Source of the DNA: Halomonas litopenaei
GTDB taxonomy: Bacteria > Pseudomonadota > Gammaproteobacteria > Pseudomonadales > Halomonadaceae
DNA: 64,000 bases
Reading direction: 5' to 3'
Assembly (NCBI RefSeq): GCF_017303055.1
Contig: NZ_JAEKJT010000001.1
Span: 682,001-746,000, forward strand
This document shows, one piece after another, positions 55,855 to 64,000 of the stretch (the first letter of the stretch is position 1; each line of letters opens with the position of its first letter). Both the position numbers and the translations under genes were made by a program. The notes below the pieces were generated by a model. It had not been told where the DNA came from. It saw nothing but the letters and a program-made list of their open reading frames with translations, and ran no database searches.

Positions 55855-56889
55855 TCAGGTCAGGGACAGCTCCTGCAGATAACGTTCCAGTCGCTTGCCT
55901 AACCAGTAATCGGGGCGGTAGCCGTCTCCGGGCGCCATGAACCCCACATGCCCCCCTTGCTCCGCCAGCTCCATGGTGACCATGGGGGAGCGCTGCGGAA
56001 AACGATCGATCAGATCCGCTGGCATGAACGGATCATCCTTGGCGTGGAGCAGCAGCGTCGGCACTTGAATGCGATCCAGCACGGGACCGCTGGAGGCCCT
56101 GGTGTAGTAGTCCTCGGCATCACGAAAGCCGTGCAGCGGTGCCGTGATCAGGTCGTCATAGTCACGCAGGCGCTTGAGCTTTCTGACTTGTTCCGCCGTC
56201 GCGACAAGGGGAAGCTCCCCGCGCTCCAGTCGAGGCAATACCTTGCGCTTCAGTGATCCGAGCAGATGGCGTTCGTAGACCCGCGAGAAGCCTTCACCCA
56301 ATCGTTGGGCGCATGCGGCAAGGTCCAGCGGCGCGCTGATGACCAAGGCCGCATGAAGACCCAGTGCATCACACTCTGGTTCGGCCAATAGCCGCAGTAG
56401 CATGTTCCCGCCCAAGGAGACGCCGGCGACGACCTTGGGAGCCCCGGGAAAACGCCGAGACAGGCTATCCAGTAAAACCCGAGCATCCCCGGTGTCGCCG
56501 CTGTGATACGCCCTGGGCAGGCGGTTGGGTCGACTCCCACAGCCTCTGAAATGCATCAGCAGCGGGCGATAGCCCTGGTCTCTGGCCGCCGCCAGCAGAT
56601 CGTGGGCATAGGGAGAGCCCATGCCTCCCTCAAGGCCATGGAACAGCACAAACAGAGGGGCCTGCACATCCGCCGGTTCAGGCGTCACCCATGCCAACTC
56701 AACTTCATCACCGTCCGGCAGCGTGAAGAATTCCTGGCGCCACTCAACCCGTTGCGGTCGCAGCAGGCGGGGTAACAGCGTCTGTACATGGGGGTTGGAT
56801 AACCATCGAGCGGCACGAAAACGAGAGGGTACCAGGCTTGCCGAGCCATCGGCGTTGATCGACGCAGGGTTGGCTGTGGGTTGGGGCAA
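55855..56889 (-). CDS. YheT-family alpha/beta-hydrolase
   Basis: A 344-residue hydrolase of the YheT/ABHD1-3 group: FHGLEGG near the oxyanion hole, MHFRGCG, nucleophile Ser in GVSLGGN, an Asp in HAKDDPFM and a His in EQGGHVGFM. Members are esterases of uncertain substrate. The start is TTG at 56889, about 8 nt after GGAG; no in-frame ATG or GTG occurs near the family's N-terminus. A 147-bp gap with a hairpin separates it from the lysR gene upstream. Confidence 0.85.
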   Translation of the reverse strand: MPQPTANPASINADGSASLVPSRFRAARWLSNPHVQTLLPRLLRPQRVEWRQEFFTLPDGDEVELAWVTPEPADVQAPLFVLFHGLEGGMGSPYAHDLLAAARDQGYRPLLMHFRGCGSRPNRLPRAYHSGDTGDARVLLDSLSRRFPGAPKVVAGVSLGGNMLLRLLAEPECDALGLHAALVISAPLDLAACAQRLGEGFSRVYERHLLGSLKRKVLPRLERGELPLVATAEQVRKLKRLRDYDDLITAPLHGFRDAEDYYTRASSGPVLDRIQVPTLLLHAKDDPFMPADLIDRFPQRSPMVTMELAEQGGHVGFMAPGDGYRPDYWLGKRLERYLQELSLT

Positions 56890-56962
56890 AGGAATATCTC
56901 CAGTCAGCCAGCGGCGCTGCAGTGACCGCTGACATTCACGTCAAGGTGTCCTGTGGCGAAAG

Positions 56963-56999
56963 TCCTGGCAGTAACCCAACGATCATTTACCTGCCAGGA
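56963..56999 (-). terminator. Hairpin downstream of the second HypT-like lysR gene
   Basis: Arms TCCTGGCAGTAA / TTACCTGCCAGGA pair over about 12 bp with one bulged G. Lies 38 bp after the lysR stop in its reading direction. A direct repeat of CTACATCAG lies just before the stop. Confidence 0.5.
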
Positions 57000-57036
57000 A
57001 TCAGCAAGACTACATCAGGAAGGCTACATCAGAAGA

Positions 57037-57990
57037 CTAGGGCACCAGCGCCCGTGCGCGCAGGACTTGCCACGCGGTATCGACCGCTGCACGTCGTGTC
57101 GTGAGATGTCGGTAGAGTCGAATATCAAAGCTCACGACCCAGCGCTCATCTCCTGCAGGCACCAACTCGCCGCTCGCGAGGGCCTGGGACAAGCTGCGTT
57201 CTGGCAACCATCCTAGGCCATAGCCAAGGCTGACCAGTTCTCGGATATTGCCACTCTGGATGCTCTCGTTGAGCACTGTCAGGGTGGGGGAATCTCCCAG
57301 TCGATCAAGGTGGGCGCGTATCGCCGCATCGATCATGCCTCGTGGATGATAGGCGATCAATGGCAAGGAACGCCCCTTACCAGACTCCTTGCCGATCCCT
57401 TTACCCGCGTCGTTGCCGCCTCCGAGAGCGAACCTGGGCTGGCCTCGGTCATCGGCAAGGCTGACGGGAATGAAACGTTCACGCCCGATGACGCAGTAGT
57501 CGGTATCCTCATTGGCCAGTTCCAGCGGGCTGCCCGTGGTCGGCCAGTAGCATAACGCCAGGTCGATTTCCCCGGAGGCCAAGCCCTGGAAGTAGTCACC
57601 CACCAGCCAGGCGGTGGCACGCAGATAAGGCTGTATGGGCGGTGGTTCGCGCCAGTGCTGAAGCCATTGTGGCAGGAATTGGGCAAGTAGGCTCTGGGGC
57701 GCACCGAGACGCAGCTGTCCAGCCTGCTCCTCCGCCATCTGTGCCAATCTCTGACGAGTCTGGTCGACGCGACGGGTCACGTCGTGGCACATGCCGAGAA
57801 AGGCCTCACCCGCGGGCGTCAGTGACAGCGGCAGGGTCTGGCGATTGATCAGCGTCGTGCCCATCTCCTCTTCCAGCAACTTGATGCGGCGAGAGAAGGT
57901 AGGTTGGGTCACATTTTGCTCTTCGGCGGCGCGAGAAAAGTGTCGCGTACGGGCCAAGGCGAGAAAATCTTCCAGCCAACGTATTTCCAT
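57037..57990 (-). CDS. LysR-family regulator, HypT (YjiE)-like, copy 2
   Basis: A 317-residue LysR protein starting MEIRWLEDFLALARTRHF, with winged-helix TQPTFSRRIKLLEEEMG, the same N-terminal style as the regulator at 25240 and as E. coli HypT. The effector domain holds a Gly/Lys-rich insertion (GGGNDAGKGIGKESGKGRS) that copy 1 lacks. It lies downstream of the ABC transporter genes on the same strand, separated by a hairpin at 58034; it could regulate that transporter or the convergent hydrolase, but nothing shows which. Confidence 0.87.
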   Translation of the reverse strand: MEIRWLEDFLALARTRHFSRAAEEQNVTQPTFSRRIKLLEEEMGTTLINRQTLPLSLTPAGEAFLGMCHDVTRRVDQTRQRLAQMAEEQAGQLRLGAPQSLLAQFLPQWLQHWREPPPIQPYLRATAWLVGDYFQGLASGEIDLALCYWPTTGSPLELANEDTDYCVIGRERFIPVSLADDRGQPRFALGGGNDAGKGIGKESGKGRSLPLIAYHPRGMIDAAIRAHLDRLGDSPTLTVLNESIQSGNIRELVSLGYGLGWLPERSLSQALASGELVPAGDERWVVSFDIRLYRHLTTRRAAVDTAWQVLRARALVP

Positions 57991-58033
57991 GGAAGGGTCA
58001 CCTGTCCAGCAATGCGACGATTGTGCCAGATAA

Positions 58034-58061
58034 CGTCATGCCGGGCGTACCCGGCATGACG
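58034..58061 (-). terminator. Terminator of the dipeptide transporter operon
   Basis: 12-bp stem CGTCATGCCGGG / CCCGGCATGACG with loop CGTA, 50 bp beyond the last transporter gene, followed in that direction by TTATC. Separates the operon from the lysR gene. Confidence 0.65.
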
Positions 58062-58110
58062 AAAACGGAGGTACTACGACTGCCACAGACGTCATAGCAA
58101 AAGGCGGGCA

Positions 58111-59192
<1,082 letters not shown>

Positions 59193-59196
<4 letters not shown>

Positions 59197-60215
59197 GAGT
59201 TTTCCTCCCTGACCTCGATACGCTCGGCATCCTGCATCTCGGCCACCATGTGGCAGGCCACCTGACAGTTGCCGGAGCTGACGAAGGCCGGTACCTCAGT
59301 CTTGCAGCGACTGCGCTCGCTGCCGTCCTGACGTGTTGCAAAGTCACAGCGTGGATGAAACGGGCAGCCGCTCGGCAGCTGGCTCAACGACGGCATGCTG
59401 CCGCGAATCTGGTTGAGCCGTTCTCCCGGCGTCGCCATTTGCGGCAAGGCATTGATCAGACCCTGGGTGTAGGGATGCTGGGGGTCGTTGATGATTTCTC
59501 GGGTCGGGCCTTGCTCAATGACACGCCCGGCATACATGACCAGCATGCGCTGCGTGACCTGGCTGACCACCCCCAGATCATGAGTAATCAGGATCAGGCC
59601 GACGTTATGCTTTTCGCAAAGCTCGAGCAGCAGCGCCATGATCTCTGCCTGGATCGTGACATCCAGTGCCGTTGTCGGCTCATCCGCGATGATGATGTCC
59701 GGGTCCAGCAGCAGGGCGATGGCAATAATGATGCGCTGACGCATGCCCCCAGACAGTTCGTGGGGATATTGATCCAGCCGTTTCTCTGGAGAAGGGATCT
59801 GTACCTGTTCGAGCTTGCGCAGGGAAATGGCGCGAGCCTCGCGGCTGGAGATACGGCGGTGGGCCTTCAAGCACTCCACCATCTGCTCGCCGATCGACAG
59901 CACCGGGTTGAGGGTCATCATCGGATCCTGAAAGATCATCGAGATCCGGTGGCCACGAACCTTGCGTAGCTGGCGGTCACTGAGTCCCGTCAGCTCGAGC
60001 CCGTCAAAGGTGATGCTGCCCCCCGCAATGTAGCCGGGCTTGGCAATCAGATTCAGTAGGCTGAAAGCGGCAACGGACTTGCCAGCACCTGATTCCCCCA
60101 CGATGCCCAGGCGTTCACCACGGTCCAGGCTGAAGCAGACGTCGCGCAGCGCCTTGACGTCGCCCTGACGAAGGGCGAAGCGCACGTCGAGATGATTGAC
60201 GTCGAGTAGTGCCAT
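59193..60215 (-). CDS. dppD: Dipeptide/oligopeptide ABC transporter ATP-binding protein (DppD-like)
   Basis: A 340-residue ATPase. Walker A VGESGAGKSVAAF, signature LSGGMRQRIIIAIALLLDPD, Walker B IIIADEPTTALD, and the C-terminal CPFHPRCDFAT Cys motif. The ATG at 60215 follows CTAGGAGG, in which the preceding permease stop (TAG) is embedded; the frame extends upstream over the permease end without support. Co-translated with the permease before and the second ATPase after it. Confidence 0.91.
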
Positions 60216-60225
60216 GGTTGTCCTC

Positions 60226-61167
60226 CTAGCCCTTGTACAGTCGTGGATTGAGCACGTCACGCAGCCAATCGCCGAGCAGGTTGATGACCAGCACCAGCAC
60301 CACAAGTACCAGGCCGGGGATCAGGGTGATCCACCAGGATCCCGACTGGATATAATCGAAACCGGACTTGATCAGCGAGCCAAGGGAAGGCTGCGTCTCG
60401 GGCATGCCAAGCCCAAGAAAGGACAGCGCAGCTTCGGAGATGATGGCATTGGCCACCTGGACCGTTGAGATGACAAAGATCGGTGACAGGGTGTTGGGCA
60501 GGATATGGCGGAACATGATGCGTCGACTGCGCAAGCCCATGACCCGCGCTGCATCCACATATTCCTTGGACTTCTCCGCCAGCACCGAGGCACGCACGGT
60601 ACGCGCATATTGTGGCCATTCCGCGAGGCCAATGATCAGCACCAGCAGCCACATGGCGTAGTCCGAGTAGGTGGCACCGCCAAAGATCGCCTTGAACAAG
60701 GCGCCAACCACGATGGCCACCATCAGCGTGGAGAAGGACAGCTGAATATCCGCCAGGCGCATCAGGAAGGCGTCGACGCGCCCGCCCAGATAGCCGGCCA
60801 ACAGCCCGAAGCACACGCCCAGGGCTGCCTGCAAGGCCACCGCACCGAAACCAATGACCAGCGATACCCGCATGCCATAGAGAATGGTGGACAGCATGTC
60901 GCGGCCCTGGGAGTCGGTACCCATCAGATACTGGGGGTCGGCCCCATCGATCCAGAAGGGCGGTAGTTCTGAGGCCAGAATATCGATCTGGGCCAGGTCA
61001 TAGGGGTTGGCCGGGGCCAGCCATGGAGCCAGCAGGGCGGCGAGGACCATGACGACGAACACCAGCAGGCTGACCTGGGCGATCACATCGCGTTTGAAAC
61101 TGTACAAGAGGTAGGAGTCGCGAAACCGCTCCCACCGAGTGCTGGTCGCAGTGCTGTGGGTGCTCAT
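60226..61167 (-). CDS. dppC: Dipeptide/oligopeptide ABC transporter permease (DppC-like)
   Basis: A 313-residue inner-membrane permease with about six helices, an N-terminal cytoplasmic extension typical of DppC, and the EAA loop motif EYVDAARVMGLRSRRIMFRHILPN, which couples to the ATPases. The start overlaps the DppB stop by 4 bp and the stop lies 10 bp before the DppD start, so it is one operon. Confidence 0.91.
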   Translation of the reverse strand: MSTHSTATSTRWERFRDSYLLYSFKRDVIAQVSLLVFVVMVLAALLAPWLAPANPYDLAQIDILASELPPFWIDGADPQYLMGTDSQGRDMLSTILYGMRVSLVIGFGAVALQAALGVCFGLLAGYLGGRVDAFLMRLADIQLSFSTLMVAIVVGALFKAIFGGATYSDYAMWLLVLIIGLAEWPQYARTVRASVLAEKSKEYVDAARVMGLRSRRIMFRHILPNTLSPIFVISTVQVANAIISEAALSFLGLGMPETQPSLGSLIKSGFDYIQSGSWWITLIPGLVLVVLVLVINLLGDWLRDVLNPRLYKG

Positions 61168-62210
61168 GCGGGCTTACCTGTCAGCTTGACGGTGGGGTTG
61201 ACCAGGCCGTAGACCAGATCGACCAGAGTATTGGTGATCACGAAGATCAGGCCGACGATCATCAGGTAGGTCACGATCAATGGGATGTCCGAGCGCTCGA
61301 TGGCATCGAGGAACATCAGGCCCATGCCGGGCCACTGGAACACCGTCTCGGTCAGAATGGTGTAGGCCACCAAGGTACCGATCTGCACGCCACCAACGGT
61401 GATGACCGGCAGCATGGTGTTCTTGAGCGCATGCAGGAAGTAGATGCGACGCATCGAGATTCCCTTGGCACGGGCGAACTTGACGTACTCGGACTGCAGC
61501 ACTTCCAGCATTTCTGCACGAATCAGGCGAATGAACAGCGGCAGCATGATCGACGCCAGGGAAATCGCCGGCAGCACCAGGTAGGTCAGGCCTTCCAGGG
61601 AAGCGAAGTTGGTGCTCCAGGTACCGAACACATGGACAGGATCACCACGTCCATAGGCCGGCATCCCGCCTTCGGTAGACACTAGCCCGTTAAGCCAGGC
61701 GCCCCAGCCAGTGTCGGCCGGAAAGGGGGTGAAACTGACGCCAATGGCAAACAGTTGAATAAGCACAATCGCGGTGAGAAACACCGGGATGGAGATACCG
61801 ATGATCGACACCCCCATAAAGAACCGGGACAGCCAGGCGCGAGGCTTGATGGCGCTGTAGACCCCAATGGGAACCGACAGGGCGATGATCAACAGGGTGG
61901 CGGCGAAGACCAGCTCAAGCGTGGCTGGAAGGTGGCGCAGGATCACCTCGGTGGTCGGCTCGTTATAGACGTAGGAATAGCCGAAATCAAACTGGGTGGC
62001 ATTGGCAGCAAAACGCAGATATTGCACGAAAAACGGATCGTTGAGGCCCAGTTCCTCACGCAGCGCTTCACGCTCGCTCTCGGGTACCGATTGTCCGACC
62101 ATCTGCTGGATCGGGTCACCCAGATTGTCTTGAATGGCGAAGGCAATCACGCTGATGACGAACATCACCAGCAGCGCATGAAAAAGGCGCTTGATCAAAA
62201 ATGCGATCAT
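61164..62210 (-). CDS. dppB: Dipeptide/oligopeptide ABC transporter permease (DppB-like)
   Basis: A 348-residue permease: N-terminal helix (IAFLIKRLFHALLVMFVISVIAF), a periplasmic loop, and five further helices with EAA motif EYVKFARAKGISMRRIYFLHALKN. It begins 100 bp after the substrate-binding protein gene. It carries a longer periplasmic loop than DppC (FTPFPADTGWGAWLNGLVS region), as DppB proteins usually do. Confidence 0.91.
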   Translation of the reverse strand: MIAFLIKRLFHALLVMFVISVIAFAIQDNLGDPIQQMVGQSVPESEREALREELGLNDPFFVQYLRFAANATQFDFGYSYVYNEPTTEVILRHLPATLELVFAATLLIIALSVPIGVYSAIKPRAWLSRFFMGVSIIGISIPVFLTAIVLIQLFAIGVSFTPFPADTGWGAWLNGLVSTEGGMPAYGRGDPVHVFGTWSTNFASLEGLTYLVLPAISLASIMLPLFIRLIRAEMLEVLQSEYVKFARAKGISMRRIYFLHALKNTMLPVITVGGVQIGTLVAYTILTETVFQWPGMGLMFLDAIERSDIPLIVTYLMIVGLIFVITNTLVDLVYGLVNPTVKLTGKPA

Positions 62211-62310
62211 TTGGCGTTACCAGGGTACAGGCCCTCAGCTCCGCGAGGTTGTCACGAAGCTGAGCGCACTGAATGGGAGCGAAGGGCACCAGGGTGCGGT
62301 GCCCGTAGGC

Positions 62311-63882
62311 TTACTCTTCGTTGATGACCAGGTCACCCAGATAGGGGAAGTTCAGCACGTTGACCACCGGCTCGATGTCGACATTGGCGGCCGAAGCCCA
62401 GGCCAGGTCCTGCCAGTGCAGGGGAATGAAGGCGGCATCGTCGTACAATCCCTGCTCCAGCTGTTGCAGCATCTCGCCACGCTTCTCGAGATCCAGCTCC
62501 AGGTTGGCGTCGACCATGAGCTGGTCGAGTTCCGGGTTGCAGTAGTTGCCCGCATTGTACTGACCCGCCCCGGTGTCGGCGTTGGGGCATTCGGTCAGGT
62601 ACTGGTGGAAGTTGGCGGAATCCTCGGTATCCGAGTGCCAGCCAATCATCATCATGTCGGCGGCGCGGTCGTCGTACTCTCCCCAGTACTGGGCTTTGGG
62701 CAGGGTCTTGAGGTCCACGGTGACGTTGATGCGAGCCAGCATGGCGGCAACCGCCTGGGCGATCTTGGCATCGTTCACGTAGCGGTTGTTGGGCGCCATC
62801 ATGGTGATGGAGAAACCGTCCTCATAGCCTGCTTCGGCCATCAGTTCCTTGGCCCGGTCCAGGTCGAAGCGCGGCTCGAGCTCCGGGTTGTGGCCGGAAT
62901 AGCCGTCAGGCGAGAACTGGGCAGCCGGGGTGGCAAAGCCTTTCATCAGGCGATCGGCAATGCCTTCCTGGTTGATCGCGTAGACGAAGGCCTGGCGCAC
63001 GCGGGGGTCTTGGAACGCCTCGACCCGGTCCTGGTTCATGTGGAACAGGATGATGCGAGTGCCGGACATGGTCACCAGGTTGGTGTCTTCGTCACTCTCG
63101 ATGCGCTCGAGATCGTTGGGCGGCACCGGAGCGATGAAGTCGACATCGCCGGACAGCAGGGCGGCCACACGGGTGGCATTCTCGCTGATCGGCGTCAACG
63201 TGATGTTATCGACGTTACCCGGAGACTCGCTGTCCCAGTAGTCATCAAAGCGCTCGAAGTCGACCCTGACCCCTTGCTGGCGGTTGGTCACCTGAAATGG
63301 GCCGGTACCCGACACATTGCGCGAGGCATAGGAGTTACCGTTCTTGACGATCTCATCCTTGGCCTTGCCGTCCTCTGTCTCACCAGAATAGAACTGGCTA
63401 TCCATCGGGAAGATATAGGTCGCCATGTTGAGGAGCAGCGGGTTGGGCCGCTTGGAGACAATCTCGACGGTATGATCGTCAATGACATTGACGGTTTCGA
63501 TGGGCTCGAAGATGGCCTTGAAATCGCCGCTTTGCTTCAGGCGATCAACGGTCCAGGCGACGTCTTCCGCGGTGAATGGGTTACCGGAGTGGAAAGTGAC
63601 GCCTTCGCGCAGGGTGATGCGCATGGTGGTGTCGTCGATCTGTTCCCAGTCGGTCGCCAGGCGAGGCTCGAACTCGAAGTCCTTGGTCCAGCGCACCAGC
63701 GGGTCAAAGACCATGTGTGACAGCTGCAGGATACCGCCAGACAGCTGCTCGTGGATGTCCAATGACACCGGATCGGCGTCATAGGCCATACGCAGGGTAG
63801 TCTCAGCGACTGCCGCCTGAGGCAGGGCAGCCGTCAACATGGCCGCGCCCAGAGCGCTGGCCAGAAGGGTCTTCTTGAACAT
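62311..63882 (-). CDS. dppA: ABC transporter periplasmic substrate-binding protein, family 5 (DppA-like)
   Basis: A 523-residue binding protein: signal peptide MFKKTLLASALGAAMLTAAL cleaved after AVAE, then the family 5 pattern LREGVTFHSGNPFTAEDVAW and later YAINQEGIADRL and MLQQLEQGLYDDAAFIPL. It captures peptides or related solutes for the DppBCDF machine. It heads the operon and is read leftward; its promoter should lie in 63883-64000, which has a TTGACT but no matching -10 that I can name. Confidence 0.92.
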   Translation of the reverse strand: MFKKTLLASALGAAMLTAALPQAAVAETTLRMAYDADPVSLDIHEQLSGGILQLSHMVFDPLVRWTKDFEFEPRLATDWEQIDDTTMRITLREGVTFHSGNPFTAEDVAWTVDRLKQSGDFKAIFEPIETVNVIDDHTVEIVSKRPNPLLLNMATYIFPMDSQFYSGETEDGKAKDEIVKNGNSYASRNVSGTGPFQVTNRQQGVRVDFERFDDYWDSESPGNVDNITLTPISENATRVAALLSGDVDFIAPVPPNDLERIESDEDTNLVTMSGTRIILFHMNQDRVEAFQDPRVRQAFVYAINQEGIADRLMKGFATPAAQFSPDGYSGHNPELEPRFDLDRAKELMAEAGYEDGFSITMMAPNNRYVNDAKIAQAVAAMLARINVTVDLKTLPKAQYWGEYDDRAADMMMIGWHSDTEDSANFHQYLTECPNADTGAGQYNAGNYCNPELDQLMVDANLELDLEKRGEMLQQLEQGLYDDAAFIPLHWQDLAWASAANVDIEPVVNVLNFPYLGDLVINEE

Positions 63883-64000
63883 GGAAGGTGGTCCTGCTTG
63901 TTATTGAGGTTGTTGTAATGGCTAGTCGGACGCTTGGCGCAATTGGCACATGCCGCCTAGTCAATGTCCACCAACAACATAGTGAGATGTGCCGTTTAAA

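Noticed and set aside
57940-57960. GAGAAAAGTG resembling the dispersed repeat
   Set aside because: Lies inside the lysR coding sequence and matches only a few bases.
62191-63720. 509-codon open frame antisense to the DppA-like gene
   Set aside because: Shadow frame; the binding protein has a signal peptide and family motifs.

Overview
The window is a GC-rich chromosomal segment from a gammaproteobacterium. The complete ruvCAB and tol-pal-cpoB blocks, class I fumarase, the TamA/TamB pair, a RegB/RegA redox regulator pair, a 3-hydroxybutyrate dehydrogenase and the ubiG/MupP-like/yciK group together suggest a halomonad-like (Halomonadaceae) organism. That placement rests on protein resemblance and gene order, not on a marker gene. 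I saw no rRNA, tRNA, CRISPR array, prophage or intact insertion sequence. Most of the DNA is housekeeping, with accessory metabolism in between.

Layout. 1-3.6 kb: truncated inositol-monophosphatase family gene, an orphan HybE-like protein, 3-hydroxybutyrate dehydrogenase, and regA/regB on the minus strand. 3.9-8.5 kb: a two-gene RND efflux operon (adaptor and pump, no outer-membrane channel). 8.6-10.2 kb: Tat-exported PhoD phosphatase with an odd tandem repeat upstream. 10.7-14.0 kb: a vanillate-demethylase-like reductase/oxygenase pair read divergently from a LysR regulator. 14.3-25.0 kb: prfC-tatD, ygfZ, an HMA-like/OsmC couple, uvrB, nei, class I fumarase and cardiolipin synthase. 25.2-28.8 kb: HypT-like LysR regulator, NMN adenylyltransferase/Nudix protein, and a YihY/BrkB membrane protein fused to an acylphosphatase. 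28.9-32.0 kb: ribokinase and nucleoside hydrolase (ribonucleoside salvage) and a D-2-hydroxyacid dehydrogenase. 32.2-43.6 kb: fmdB-aspS, a UbiH/UbiM-like hydroxylase, ruvC, ruvA-ruvB and tolQRAB-pal-cpoB. 43.6-45.8 kb: yciK facing a MupP-like phosphatase and ubiG. 46.0-55.8 kb: galU with a divergent UDP-glucose dehydrogenase-like protein, a superoxide-dismutase-like protein, a coiled-coil membrane protein, tamA and tamB. 55.9-64 kb: YheT-type hydrolase, a second HypT-like LysR regulator, and a complete dipeptide/oligopeptide ABC transporter.

The observations most worth following are three proteins whose sequences contradict their family label. The nucleotide-sugar dehydrogenase next to galU has Asn where the catalytic Cys should be. 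The Fe/Mn superoxide dismutase homologue beside it has lost all three His metal ligands. The YihY/BrkB protein carries a C-terminal acylphosphatase with intact catalytic Arg and Asn and a plausible internal translation start. Short tandem repeats upstream of phoD, a repeat between lysR and the vanB-like gene, and a roughly 60-bp sequence present twice in intergenic DNA are also unexplained. No wholly new multi-gene system is proven by the sequence.
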